Assembly (NCBI RefSeq): GCF_019649055.1
Contig: NW_026570247.1
Location: 310,001-374,000, forward strand
Length of the DNA: 64,000 nt
Source: Paramacrobiotus metropolitanus
Lineage: Eukaryota > Tardigrada > Eutardigrada > Parachela > Macrobiotidae
Direction of reading: 5' to 3'
The notes below the pieces were generated by a model. The model made no database searches. It was given only the letters and a program-made list of their open reading frames with translations, and was not told the origin of the DNA. Each line of letters begins with the position of its first letter. Positions within the stretch are counted from its first letter, which is position 1. The position numbers were made by a program, and so were the translations under genes. Of this stretch, positions 35,390 through 48,306 are shown piece by piece.

Positions 35390-36215
35390 ATGTCTTCCTC
35401 AGCAGCGTTGCCGCCGTTTCAGCGGATGTTGACGGCGGCAGATGGGCGTTCCTTTGGCTACCAGAACACGGTGGTGGTACGGACTGGCGGTGGTGCTGAT
35501 GAATATTGGCTGGGATACATCCAGGATATCTCCGACGACGGCGACGACGTTTTGGTCGACTTTAACGCGAAAGGTATGGATGCGTGCTGGATAAAGGCCA
35601 GTGGCGTGTGGCTGGCTTCTTCTGTAGCCGACAAACTGACCGATAACAGCAGTTGGTTTCCAAAGGCAGCGGTGCAGGTGGCGCTGCGGGATGAGGACGA
35701 CGGGCCCTTCCGCTTCCGAGCGGCGGTCATCAAGGAGAGCGTCTGGGATACCTGGACCCACATCAGTGCAATTTTTGTCGAGACGCTACCACACGCGGCA
35801 GATAGTGAGGCGGCGAGCGTTACGGTGCGATTCCACGTAGTTGACCGATGTCAGGTCATCGCCGAATTACCGTCCCCCCAAACCCCTATGGCTAACGCCA
35901 ACAGTTACCTCCATTACGCCAAGCACGTTATTCCATTTTCCGGGGCGGGGACCGTCCTCCAAGCAGCTTCTGACCGGTGCCGTCTCGTCCAGCGGCTCCG
36001 TGATGCCTTCTGCGCCCACCCGCAGTTATCTCAGTTGAGCGACAGTTGTCGTTTCCACCTGCGTGTCGGGACGGACAACTGCACCTTCGTCGTGTTGAGC
36101 GCCGCGACGCAGGTCATGCCGGCCGAGTGGACGTCCACCACGCTGCTGCAGGTGTTGCAGCGACATTGGGCCGAAAAGGCAGAGATCGCGGCGAAATTGA
36201 CCGATCCCGATCTCA

Positions 36216-37786
36216 GTAAGTAACTGATTCATTGCTAGGTTCTGTGCTAGTGTCACACTGCAATACAACGTAAGATTAAGAAATTATCAACATGCTTTAA
36301 CCCGCTGACGCCCATTGGTGTTGGGGCGCAACAGGGTCTTTAAGATGTTTTTCTTAATGCACAACAGCAATTAATCGATATCAGTTAGCGTAATTAGCGT
36401 TGCGAGACCTTGCAGCAGCAATAAAAACACAAACCAAACTGGAATCTTAAGTCCCTCAGGAACCACGAGTTCCCAAAAGTCGCTTATTTGGAACTTTCTA
36501 ACCTTCAAGAGTTCCTCGTAATTAACTAATTAGTCACTGAGTTAATTAATCTGAAATAATTCAGTAATGTACTTTCAGTGATGCTTAATTAGGTAGTAAC
36601 AAGCATCGGTTCCGAAAGTTAAACAGTAGATGGCCACAGTCCATCGAAAACTCGTGTTGCGTACAGACACCATTGGGCATGTATGGTCCTGGAGTATGGG
36701 CGGGTGCAATTTCGACACTGTTATAATTATGTAAGTCGGATAAGGGATTGTTGGCTCTGACTTCTAACGTGCTCGACGTGGTTCTGTTTGCCGGAACGCT
36801 TCCAAAAACGATTCAGTTAAGCGGCACCCTGGGCGGTCGGCCATAGCCTCAAACGAACGAATCAGTGGTCGTTTCCGGGCAGCGAAACCTTCAAGATAAC
36901 CGAGCGAGGCAGCCATGTTTCGTAACCTGCAATAGTGCAATACCACTAATCGGCATGACAACCCTGCAGTCGGTCTTGCGCCTTTTTCGATCTACACCAA
37001 CCGAACGTTACAAGGTTATAGGCGAGCAGAAAAGAAGTACGCCAACCTTTAGTAGCCATAGATGATAACAACTTCAATAAACCCATGACCGGTAGTGAGC
37101 AGTGACCTTTGCGCCAGTTTCTTAGTAATATTCGGCCGATGCTGCGTGTGTGATGGCGGCTGCTGCTTCCAGAACTTCTGATGTGAGCTTCTGCGCATCA
37201 CTACCAAACGTGCTACTGGACCATCCTCGCTGATTTCCGATGCAAATGCATGGGCAACATCCATGAAAGTGCATGCATGCATGATGTAAAGGCAGCTCGG
37301 CGTGGCATAAAGACTGTTACGCGATACGTTATACAAAACGTAACGGCTATTTCAAGAATAGGATTGTTGAAAATCGCTGTAGTTGTTGTGTCCATTACTA
37401 TATCATGCAAATTCCGTTTCTGTTATTTTCCAGTTTTTACTGACCAGTGGTCAGTTTGCTGACCACTGCAATACCCTTGTTTTGTAGTCCTCTTTATAGA
37501 CTATACGATGGACGTTTTTGTTTCGGTCAGTAGTTGTTCGCCGAATTATTATAGAATTAAACGTTTTCACGATTAGGACCGTCTACGCCCAATGTTGTTT
37601 CTAAACACCCAGGTCACAGCCGGTGACCTATGGTCAGTACAAGCACACAAAAAATTCCCTTTCTTAATTGAATTTTTTCATCGGAAAATCCAAGTTTTCA
37701 CAAAGAAACTCCGACCCCTTCGGGTAGTGAGCGTTGGAGGGTTAAACCGGCTCCTCCGTTGGCGTTACTGTGTTCTTTACGAGCAG
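36216..37786. other. Long intron 1 of copy F
   Basis: No coding signal. Direct GACCAGTGGTCAGTTTGCTGACCACT near 37441 forms a short local hairpin. Other introns of the family here are under 1 kb and mostly under 400 bp, so an unrecognised insertion may lie inside. Confidence 0.4.
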
Positions 37787-38349
37787 GTACTATGCCGGCC
37801 CATCAACCTACTGGTATCGCCCGGCTGTCGCCTTCGCTGTGGACTGAAATCCTTCAACTCCTGAACGTACAGGCGCAGGCCACCGCAAGAAGGTCATTAA
37901 GCCCTGGTCAATGAAGAACGCACAGTATAGAAATAACTGATGGCTTTTGCTTTTTATACAGCGTGTGTGCATTATGGCAGCAGATCCTCAGCGATCCCTT
38001 CAACACGCGTGACATTACCTTCTGCTGCCTTTCCTGCAGCCGTGGCGCTGCACAATGCGGCTGTGCTCTGGACCATACTGCCCTGCTCCTCCTTACTCGC
38101 TCCGTCCACACCCAGACGCGAAGCCTGGCGCTGATTATTCCCCATCCACACTGCGGATTGTCCTTTATCTGTTGGACCCTGTTCTACAAGTGGAAACCTC
38201 ATTTACCCCTCCTCATCCTGCGAGATTTCCACCTGGACAGCAGCGGGGGCAGCTCCGCCCCCAAGCATGTCTTTGCTCAAAAAGTTATCGGTTTTCGCGC
38301 CTTCTGCCAACGCCTCATTGTCCGCAACTGGAAGCTGTGCGGGTGGTTC

Positions 38350-38802
38350 TGTCACGGACGGCTTAGTCATCAGCATCATCGAGGTCAGCGACGATTACAT
38401 CATATGACATCAGCCTTGCATCAGACTCGCTCAGCCTTGCATCATGCGGCCTCATTCCCACGCGATAACGCCAGTGACCACACCCTCCGGCTGGCGGCAC
38501 CACTCCGCCGCGCGGGTATATAAAACCACAGCTGCAACCACCGGAGGCCAGTGTGCTTTCCCCTGCGAAGTCAACCGACCAGCAGTCTACAGCCAGCCCT
38601 GCACCGGACCATCCAGCGATTGTACTAGCTTGACCTTTTGTTTAGCTTATAGCTTTGTTGTAGTGGGCACATTGATTATCATTAAAGGTCAGTCAAACAC
38701 CGGTGCGTTGCCTAATCGTTATAGGTATTGTTAAGGTCATCGTTGACCTGATCCATAGGGCTCATACACACAGCACTACAGGTAGAACTCATTGTTGCTA
38801 CA
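38350..38802 (+). repeat. 5' LTR of the Gypsy element
   Basis: It starts TGTCACGGACGG and ends TTGTTGCTACA. A TATA-like GGGTATATAAAACC at about 38515 fits the U3 promoter. Just after the LTR, AATTGGCGTGAAGG starts with the TGG expected of a tRNA primer-binding site. Confidence 0.85.
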
Positions 38803-39710
38803 AATTGGCGTGAAGGTAAGGCTTGTACGTGCTAGAAACTTTTGTGAATTGTTGTTGAGAATTGGCCAAAATTTGAGGGATTATTGTTATGTGATTTGGA
38901 AATTTGTGCACATTATTATTGAAATTTTGGGAAAAAAGGATATCCTGGGAATATTAGCCCACTTGCGACACAGGTAGCGTTAGTGTACCTACTGACCATA
39001 GGCCACTCTCACTTACAAATAGTCGCCGACACAACACAGGTATTCTTGCTGCTGTGGTTACCTGGTCCGTAACTACACAGTGACTTACAAATAGTTGTGT
39101 GTTTTGCTGGATGGTAATATTAGGCATAATAGGTAAAATCTAGGAAATTCACACGTAGACTGTCGTATAACATACAGTATATTAGGGAAAGTGAAAAACC
39201 AGTAACTAATCAGCGGTAAAAATACAGGCTAGATTATTGACTTGTAGTATAAATAAATTACGGGAATTTAATATGAAATACACTGGCGTCGAGAAAGAAT
39301 AAGGAACCTACTAGTGACCCGACAGATAAATCGTTAGCGCAGAAACTTTCGCTGAGGCTAAGACGGTTACCACCGGAAATCGTTCCAGCGGAGCAGGATA
39401 ACAGCAGGTATTGGAATCCACAGGCCCAGACAGGCGTTAATCGTATCAAGACACCGGAACTTTCTTCGTCATCGGAATCAAGCGTAATAAAATCAAAAAC
39501 GAAGAAGCTCATAATACTGCCTTCATCGACCTTAGCGACGACAGTTTTAACAACCAAATAAACGAGGAACCCGAAGCCGGGAACCTTTTCAACGCTCACG
39601 AAGTGGAAAACGGTAATATTCAAGGTCACCAAGTGGAAGCACAAGCCCCTGCAGGTGCAGTAGGAGAAGAAGAAGGCAATCATCAACAACAGTTAGAAGA
39701 ACCGCGAAGA

Positions 39711-42700
39711 ATGGCCGAAGGTCCTAAAGTAAAATTACCACCACCATTTTCGGCAGCCCCTCACGAGCATGCGGAGACCTGGCTAGAATCATATCTACGT
39801 TGTGCAGAGTCCTACGCGTGGGATGACCCTACGAAAGCTCGCAGATTTCCGGAAGTTTTAGCGGGAACTGCTCGTAAATGGATTAAAAACAGACCTGAAG
39901 CGGCACCCGAAGATTGGGATTCCATTGAAACAGAATTTCTTAAGACATTTGGGAAAATGGGAACGCCTCAACAAGCTATTGACATTCTGATTTCACGACA
40001 GCAAGGAAGTGAAGAAGATTTTCGTACGTACTATTTTTCTATCTTAGACTTATGCAAACATGCGGACGCAAATATGGACCAAGCAGAGATAGGATACTTT
40101 ATCCTGAAGGGAATGAAAGATAAGCAAACAGCCACTCAACTTCGTATTATGGGCAAAAAGACCCCGAAAGATATCCTGGAAGTAGCAGAAGAACTATACC
40201 CTATTAAAGACAGAGGGACAAAGGAAAAACGATCAACTGTAACTTTTAACGTTCCCTTTGGCGGTGAAAATAAGAGAAATAAAGCAACGACCGAGAAGGA
40301 CGAAAAAATCAACGAACTTGTGGAAAAACTAGATAGTGTACTTAACTTTAAGTTCAATCCTGGAAAGTTTAGTACGCCAAACCGCTTTAGTAGTAGATAT
40401 GATAACGCTTATCAAAGAGAAACACAGCACGGAAGAGATTACAACGGATACGTCAGAAGGTCAACTTTCAACGAACCGCCGAGACAAGGCGAATGGAGAA
40501 ACCAAAATCCAAATCATTATAGAGGACGAAGGTATAACGGCCAACGTCAGTTTTCATCACGAACTGGAGACGGCAGACCCGTTTGTTTTAAGTGTGGCCG
40601 TAGGGGCCATTACCAAATCAACTGTAGAGACAACAGTTCGAGTGATTCCCCGCAACCGCGCTATCCCGTTATGCCGAGTCGGCAGCAGAACGTTAACTTA
40701 ATTGGCGTCGAGGACCAAAATTGTCCATTCCAAGATTACCAAGAAACTGTTGTTAACGTTTTATTCACGTTAAATGTAGGTTTCGAGGCAGCAAGATATG
40801 TCCCAAAGACTTGCATGACGACACAAGTCAAAATCCAGGGCGAATCCTTCCAGGCATGCATTGATACGGGTGCTGGGCCGTCCATTATAAACTCGAAACT
40901 TTTAAGGATGCTGAAATTAGACGCAGATGAATGGCTAGGGCTTCCAATAAGGTTCTTCGATCATGTGAAAAGCCCCTCTAAAGGCATTACCTTAGATGTT
41001 GAGTTGGCGGGAAAGGTCATCCGGGTGCACTGCGCCGTTATCGATAATCCTAACTTAGATGAACTTATACTCTTAGGTAACGACTTTTTGGATGCTGCTA
41101 AAGTAATTATTGACTACAGAACGCATCGACTTTACTTTATGGAGAAAGGTCCATGTCTATCTTGTATAGGTAAAAGTAAAAATATTATTTTCAAAAATGA
41201 AATGAAAAATTCATATAAGAAATTAAGTCATGTCGAAAGTTCAGCAAAACAAAACTCCGGAGAACCTACAAATGGCTGGGTATTACAAAATGTTTTTAAC
41301 TTGGAAGAGGTAGAAGATTCCAGCCAGACCGATAATAAAATAAAAACTTCTGACGAACTTGTTGATGAATTTATTAATCAAACTAGAAGCGAAAATATTA
41401 TTTCCCCGTTTTCTGAAAATGATATTGACTATGAAACTCTGAATATAGGCAGCACTATTACACCTGAGGAGAAGCTGAGTTTAATTAATGTTATAAATAA
41501 GTTTAAAATTATTTTTCCGAAAAAAGGGGAACGAATTGGCTGCACGTCACTAACTGAGCATGTTATTGACACGGGTGACGCAAAACCAATTCATGTTCCT
41601 CCTTACCGAACGTCAATTAAAGAGCAACGTATCATGGAGGAAGAGATTAATAAGCTCCTGGCCTTAGACATCATTGAACCATCCTACTCCAGTTGGAGTA
41701 GCCCTTTACTGCTAATTCCTAAAGGTGAAAGTTTTAGGCCAGTAAACGATTATCGACTATTGAATAAAATTACAAAAAAAGATGTCTATCCTTTGCCTAA
41801 TATTAATTCTTGCCTTGACCTTTTAAGTGGTGCAAGGTTTTATGCGACCCTGGACATGACGGGCGCCTTTTGGCAGATTCCATTAGAACGTAAAAGTAGG
41901 GAAAAAACTGCCTTTATTACGGCGGTAGGATTATATCAGTACAAAAGAGCGGCACAAGGGCTCTGTAATAGCCCTGCAACATTTCAAAGATTAATGGATG
42001 TGGTCTTAGCTAATCTCAAATGGAGAAGTTGTATAAATTATGTAGACGATATATTGGTTTTAGGAAGAACCTTTCAAGAAACTTTAGACAGGCTCGAGGA
42101 AATTTTTAATCGCATTAAAACAGCAGGTTTAACTTTAAATCTAAATAAATGTGTCTTTTTTGAAAAACAAGTAAAATTCTTAGGGCATATAATAAACGAA
42201 GAAGGCCGTCGACCAAATCCGGAAAAAACTTCAGCCCTTATGAACTGGCCTACGCCGGTTAATGTTAAACAAATTCAGTCGTTCCTAGGTGGAACGGGCT
42301 ATTGGAGAAGCTATGTCAAAATTATTCAGATATAGCATATCCCTTAACTAATTTAGTAAAAATAAATAAAGAATTCATATGGTCGGAAGAATGCGAAAAA
42401 TCTTTCCAACTTTTGAAACAAAAAATCTGCGAGAATATTTTGCTGAAACATTTTGAGCCAAACCTACCTATTGAACTGCACTGCGATGCGTCAAACGTCG
42501 GTCTAGGCGCTGTACTAATACAGTTAGTTGATGGAAAAGAAAAAGCTGTCGAGTTCATTTCAAGAAAGCTTTCAGACGTAGAGACTCGTTATACGACATC
42601 CGAGCTGGAGTGCCTATGTGTTGTTTGGGCAGTGATTAAATTTAAACATTATCTTATAGGTGTCAAATTTCGAATTATAACTGACCATCAGGCCCTTCAG

Positions 42701-43676
42701 TATTTACTAAACATGAAAGAGCCAACCGGCCGTTTGTGCCGGTGGGCCAACAAACTGTCCGCGTTTAACTTTGAAATTAAACACAAGCCGGGGAAGTTGA
42801 ATTCTTTTCCAGATGCTTTAAGTAGAAATCCAGTAGGGGAAGCGTTCGACGGTGTGGATACCGACGTACCTGACTTACCAGTCTATAAACTCGAAAACTT
42901 TGACTTAAGAAAATTACAGTCAGAGGATAAGTTTTGTATAAAAATTTTAGATGGAATGAAACAAGGGAACATAAATAAAAATAATTTTATTTTAAGAAAT
43001 GATATACTATACAGGTTCCGTACGCACCCAGAAGATGGAACTTTCATGCAATTGGTTGTTCCCGAAAAAATTAAAAATGACGTATTATATGAAATGCATG
43101 ACAACCCGATCAGTGGAGCCCACCAAGGGTTCCTAAGGACTTGGCAAAAAATAAAAGAAAGATACTACTGGCCCAGATATGTTGAGGATGTAAAAAATTA
43201 TACGGACTCTTGCCTAGATTGTCTTACATACAAGAAACAGATTGGAAAACCTTATGGGCTTTTGCAACCTATTCCTGTTTTTCAGGTCTGCCAAAGATGG
43301 CAGATGGATCATGTCGGTCCTTTTAAAAAAATCTAAAAACGGGAAAAAATATCTAATTGTTGCGATTGAGCAGGTTACAAAATACGTCGTGGCGAGAGCC
43401 GTTCGCACTGAAAACGCAGAGGAAACTTCAAAATTTTTTGTAGAGGAGATTGTGTGTCGTTTCGGTGCCCCCCGCTATTTAGGTACCGACAGAGGCTCAG
43501 CGTTTTGCAGTGAACTGTTTAAGAACGTACTTTTCTTAACCGGGACGATCCACAATCGTTCGACTAGTTATCATCTGCAACCACCGGAGGCCAGTGTGCT
43601 TTCCCCTGCGAAGTCAACCGACCAGCAGTCTACAGCCAGCCCTGCACCGGACCATCCAGCGATTGTACTAGCTTGA
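39711..43676 (+). CDS. Gypsy gag-pol polyprotein, two frameshifts, integrase truncated
   Basis: The first in-frame ATG is 39711; the frame is open from about 39603. Gag has a retrotransposon capsid region (WLESYLRCAESYAWDD) and a CCHC knuckle (CFKCGRRGHYQINC). Protease has CIDTGAGPSI. Reverse transcriptase has SYSSWSSPLLLIPK, TLDMTGAFWQI, and YVDD near 42040. RNase H has LHCDASNVGLGAVL near 42480. Integrase has the H-H-C-C zinc site (MHDNPISGAHQGF ... CLDC), MDHVGPF and LGTDRGSAFC, then ends after NRSTSYH. Frame changes at about 42315 and 43330 both fall in A-runs and are single-base. The missing glutamate region of integrase means this copy cannot integrate by itself. Confidence 0.9.
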
Positions 43677-43845
43677 CCTTTTGTTTAGCTTATAGCTTTG
43701 TTGTAGTGGGCACATTGATTATCATTAAAGGTCAGTCAAACACCGGTGCGTTGCCTAATCGTTATAGGTATTGTTAAGGTCATCGTTGACCTGATCCATA
43801 GGGCTCATACACACAGCACTACAGGTAGAACTCATTGTTGCTACA
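43575..43845 (+). repeat. Truncated 3' LTR of the Gypsy element
   Basis: It covers 271 bp equal to the 3' part of the 5' LTR, with no difference seen. Its U3 start and promoter are missing. Confidence 0.85.
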
Positions 43846-44445
43846 GTTCGGGGGCGCCATGTACAGTCTGCTCCGCGCCCTGCCGCCTTCGAAGAAGCAG
43901 TTAATGGTCTCGATGAACATGCCGCCCACACTGGCCATCGACCGCATCCAGATCACGCTCGCTAACCTGGCATTCAGCGTCGACACGCACGACGCTGCTG
44001 TGGTCAGTCGATTCATGTGGACCGTCGACGCCCACTGGCCGCCGGTCCATGACGAGCTGTACGCTAAGGCGACCCAAGTACACCAACGCTGGGTGCACAG
44101 CCTGCTCTACCCCGAGGAGTGGCGCGGGATTCGGCGGTATCTTAACGTGTATGTTATTTGTACGCCTTCTTTATTGTTCCTAAAACAGATTAGAAATTAA
44201 AGTCCGGTATAATTGGCAGGTTCAGCGGATTCCATGACGATGGATCCGTACAGAGCTGGAATGACATAGACTTGCGAACGGTGGATGTGTGTCAGCTGAG
44301 CAAATTAGCCATTGTAGGCATCAGCGAGGTCTTCCGATTCTGATAGAACGTTTGGTCAATACGCCGACCGTGTCTGTGCTAACCGGGCTTCGTGCTGATA
44401 TTCACAATTGACGCGTTTACATATTGAACCCCGTGCTATTTTGGT

Positions 44446-44485
44446 CACGTGGTTTCTCGGGCTGTTTAGGCAGCAGGTGTAGATC
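44446..44485 (+). repeat. Left inverted repeat of the ISL2EU-like element
   Basis: CACGTGG at 44446-44452 and AGCAGGTGTAGATC at 44472-44485. Spacing between the two blocks is 19 nt here and 22 nt at the right end. Confidence 0.6.
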
Positions 44486-44615
44486 ACAATGCGAATACAC
44501 TGTTGTAGCATAGTCTTTCTTCGAAACCTGACTGAAACTTTGAACAAATCTTATGAAAATGTACATTTTACACGCGGAAAATTTTTTCCACTGATTTTCT
44601 GCGATCTTCGAGACC

Positions 44616-46567
44616 ATGAGTGCTGATATGAGCCTACCGCACGTTTCTCAAGACGAACTTTTTGATGCATCTACCAGCGCTCAGCAACATTCTACAACTA
44701 TAACAGGACCAAAGGTAAGTTTTTTTAATTCGATTCGATTATCCTAAACAAAAAAAGAATAATTTATATAAATAACAATGGAATTATGCAATTTAAAGTG
44801 TAGTAGCCTATTTGTATGCTTTTCTAGAAAAAACGGTATGGGTACGGTTCGGTGTGCAGTGTTGCCATGTGTAAGGCACAGAAAAGAAATCCCCTATACG
44901 CTGGCATTCGTTTTCATTGTTTTCCTACTGTCAACGCGAAATCATCCCAGGCTGATAAGGAACGGCGCGCTTCGTGGATACACCGATGTAAGCAACAAAA
45001 CTCATGGAAGCCGTCCAAACACAATCTGATATGCGGACTACATTTTACGCCCGATGATTACGACGAATTTGACAAGCTCAAAAAGACTGCAGTGCCATCA
45101 TCATTTGCTTGCATGCCATCTACTAGTCGTCCAGCCACCACAAAGATTAAGCGAAAGCTGCCAACGTCGCGAAAAGTGGCTAAAGTTCGAGCATTCAAAT
45201 GTGAAACTGCCTGTACCACCGACATAACTATGGAGTCCCTCGATCTGCAGAAGGCGGACATGGACAGCGAAATATTAAGATTAAATGATCAGATATCGGA
45301 ACTGGTTAATAAACTGAAAGAGGGCGAATGTTCTCAAAGATTACTGAAGCAACGGTATAATGCAGAGAGCGAGATTTTGCGTGAATCTTTGAAAATGGCA
45401 AATGAGAACGCGAAACGACTGGAAAACCAATGCGAATGGATGCAAGAACGTTTACGTAAAATCCAGGAAGAAAAAAACGCCGAGATGCAGTTCACTAAAA
45501 ACAAAATTGAAGAGCTTGAGCGGATAAATACCAAACAGCTTTTTCGGGCAGAGAAATTCAAAGATTGTCCAAATTCGATTTCGCGCCTGACTGGACTTCC
45601 AAGTTTCACCGTGCTGCATGATATCTTGTTTAAAACGATATTGCATGGCGACGATCCGGAGTTCCTGAACCATTACAGACTGCGGCCTTCTTCAGACTTG
45701 GATAGTAATGTTGACAGATCTAAACGCGGCAGAAAACCAACGCTGGATCCGTTCAATCAGTTTTTCATGACTTTGTTCAGGATGAGAACCGGAATGACTG
45801 AGAATATTGTATCGGCTATATTTGGAGTAAGCACGGCATCTGTCAGTCACTACTACATTAGTTGGGTCAACATTTTATATCATTTCTTACGGCAGCTGCC
45901 AGCGCCGTTTTGCCGTGCATCTGCGTTGGACAACCGCGTCCCGAGAGAAACTAAAAATCGTTATCCTGATTTGGTGTGCACTGTGGATGCATTTGAACTT
46001 CAGATTGAAAAGCCAAGTCATCCAGAGACTCAACAGTGCACGTTTAGCACATATAAGTGGCGAAACACAATGAAAGTGCTGATTGGGATATCTCCCGATG
46101 GCGCCGTGATATTTATTTCCCACGCTTATCACGGCCGCATTTCCGATCCAGAACTTGTGCGTCGGTCGAGACTTACTACATTCTTAAACCCAGGTGACAC
46201 GGTACTTGCAGATAGAGGATTCCAAATGAAAGAAGAAATGTCCAAATTAGGAGTGAATTGGATAGTGCCCCCTTCCGGAGCCGATCCTGTCCTGAGTCCG
46301 GAAATGCAGATCGAGACGAGAGAGACAGCAAACAGTAGAATTCATGTTGAAAGAAAAATCAAGCAGCTCAAAGTTTTCAAAATTTTGAAAGGTCCGATTC
46401 CTATCTCAGGTATCGCGTTAACATCAAAGTTGATACGTGTTATTGCATGGCTGACCAACTTTATGAATCCAATTCTTAAAATTTCTGAACCAGCCACGCA
46501 GGATATGGATGCTCCAGATGTTCCAGAAATTGTCTCACAATTTTCTTCTGTTGAATACGATGAATGA
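44616..46567 (+). CDS. THAP-domain DDE transposase (ISL2EU type), 612 aa
   Basis: Exon 44616-44714 (ATG, 33 codons) splices in phase to 44828-46567; a GTAAGT donor and a TTTTCTAG acceptor are clear. The THAP zinc domain follows the splice (CSVAMC ... FHCFP ... ICGLHF ... SSF, the C2CH set). A coiled coil occupies residues about 150-240 (SLDLQKADMDSEILRLNDQI onward). The DDE_Tnp_4 core gives CTVDAFELQI (first Asp), DTVLADRGFQM (second Asp) and HVERKIKQLK (Glu). The frame is uninterrupted and the catalytic residues are present, so this looks active. THAP would bind the element ends. It converges on the YqaJ gene, 70 bp apart. Confidence 0.9.
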
Positions 46568-46637
46568 AAGTTTTGTTACTTATGTCTCGTGATTTAACTA
46601 ATAACTACTGCTTCACTTATTGCGGCACTAACGCGGT

Positions 46638-48228
46638 TTATTTATATTCGTTTACTTTCAGATGAAACTTGAAGAAAAACTCTGTACAAATTTGCATTAT
46701 CTTCACAGCTAAATCCTCTTCTAACAAAATCTCCTCACAATGATAAGGACCATCATCTCTGGAATAAACAAAGAAATAGCAACTTTTGGTAGATATACCG
46801 GACACAAGAAGACTGGTCTGCACTTGATAAAAGTGATGATGAGATCGCCGCAGTTGCTTCACGTTCTTATCCAAATACTGTGTTTTCCAAAACGCAGACT
46901 CCACAATTTCCGGTTTAACCGTCTTAATCTCGAGTAAATGCCATGAAACCACACCGTTTCTTTCGACGCGGATTAGCCGATCTGGGCTTGCAGCCATCCA
47001 GTTAGCACGAGGATGCACAATCAGCCCAATCGGAAACGATTCCGCATGGCACAGTGTGTTATCCTGCAGAACGCGTAAAAACGACTTTACACCAGGCTCT
47101 TCGTTCGCAATACCACGGGCGATGGCAGGTAGATTACTCAATCGAGGTGGATTAATTAATTTGAGACAGAAAGCTTTTGCAGAATCCAGAGGGATCTTTC
47201 TCCATAAACTTCACGATATCGTGAGCTTTGGATGCTGTAACACGGTATTTTCGTTCCTGCTTCCACACGTCACATTTGTTTTGCAGTCGCGTGGACTGCT
47301 CTATCGTTACCGCGACGGCTGAATTTACCGATAATTTTCCGAGCAAGTTCATCTCGTAGGCACTCAGCGGCGTCACAAAAGACTGATGTAGAGCGTCTAT
47401 TGAAGGAATCAGGAACTGAAGGCATTCCAGCGGTAGGCTCGGACGATCTGCAGGGTCGGGCGGGAACGGGTCAACCTTGCGTTTTTTTGTGGGGCTGTGA
47501 GGCGGTTCATGCAGCACAGCACTGCGACACAGCAGCTGGTAAATGGGGAGATCAGGATAAACTGACAGCTGTTCTTGAGCTTTTCTCAGGCGTGCGGGAT
47601 CATACCGAATCGTTGCTGGTACGTGCTTAGCATCCGTAAAATCACGTTTTCGTTTGCTGTCCCTAATCGAGATTGGTTTCCGATAATACTCCGACAGGTC
47701 TGCACGATCAGCTTCAACATCTTTGTTTAGATCTGGGATGTGCCACAGCTGTAGCTTTTGCGTGCATACTTCGTCAGGGAGTTTTGACACAGCAGAAATT
47801 CTTGTTGGAATTTTTTTTGTTTGCACGTAATGTTGCAATACTTCCAAAGCGGCAATCGCATGCTTACAACAAGCTCGCCCGTTTATAGCATCACCAGCTT
47901 TGCAGTCGCACGTCAAGTACTTGACTTCCGAAACGGCACTGGATTCCAGCTGCACAGTCAGCTCCAGATGCAGTACGTACATTTTCGAGGATTTATCCTG
48001 AGGCTTACACTTCAGAGATAAAGACACTAAAGCTAGATTCGGGTCCCGTGGCTCAGAATCTGCTGCTTCAAGGAAAACAAATCCACCGTAGGCAAGCTGC
48101 ATTGCACGGCGAAACTCCACATTACAAGCGTCAGGTCTGTGCTTCTCCACATAATGTCGTTGGATATGTGACGAGAATTCCTTTACACAATTTCCAAAAA
48201 GAATCCAACTATCAGGACCCCTTGCCAT
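46638..48228 (-). CDS. SWIM zinc finger plus YqaJ-type nuclease (ISL2EU accessory), one frameshift
   Basis: The ATG at 48228 starts a frame to 47152. A SWIM finger (CDCKAGDAINGRACCKHAIA) is in the first third and an NLS-like PTKKRKVD is in the middle. The start of the nuclease domain (KYRVTASKAHDIVKFM) is near its end. The frame then shifts at about 47155, in an ATTAATTAAT stretch, and continues at 47141-46638. There the PD-(D/E)XK-like core is seen (ANWMAASPDRLI, then WHLLEIKTVKP, then HHHFYQVQTSLLV), the D and ExK residues of lambda-exonuclease/YqaJ enzymes. This nuclease is thought to help the ISL2EU transposase, by an unknown step. One indel is all that separates it from an intact protein. 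Confidence 0.8.
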
Positions 48229-48306
48229 TTAAAAGTTTACAACTTACTTAAATGAGAATCCAAGAAAGTAGAGAATTGCAATCATAAACTCTGCAGCAAT
48301 CACTTC

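Larger units (their letters stand above)
38350..43845 (+). mobile_element. Ty3/Gypsy LTR retrotransposon, 3' part deleted
   Basis: The 5' LTR is 38350-38802 (453 bp, TGTCAC ... GCTACA). The target duplication GTTC lies at 38346-38349 and 43846-43849. The 3' LTR keeps only its last 271 bp (43575-43845), which I read as identical to 38532-38802. Coding order is gag, protease, reverse transcriptase, RNase H, integrase. Integrase breaks off after the second catalytic region and joins the LTR at a short shared CTGCAACC, so the last part of pol, the polypurine tract and the 3' U3 were lost in one deletion. Identical LTR parts and an otherwise good pol suggest a young insertion. Confidence 0.9.
35390..44343 (+). 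pseudogene. Tudor-like/F-box paralogue F, split by a Gypsy insertion in exon 3
   Basis: Exon 1 is 35390-36215 (Tudor-like module and middle domain), exon 2 is 37787-37892 (F-box start ARLSPSLWTEILQLLNVQ). Exon 3 is 37962-38349 plus 43850-44148, and exon 4 is 44220-44343 (FSGFHDDGSVQSW ... VGISEVFRF). With the element and one target copy left out, exon 3 is 687 nt, the same as in copy A, and the total is 1743 nt without a stop. So the Gypsy insertion is the only visible lesion. Intron 1 is unusually long (1.57 kb). Expression of a full-length product from this allele is unlikely. Confidence 0.85.

Noticed and set aside
35390-38523. Copy F as a complete separate gene ending before the retroelement
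   Set aside because: Exon 3 clearly continues after the Gypsy element with a target duplication and matching phase, so the frame end inside the LTR is accidental.
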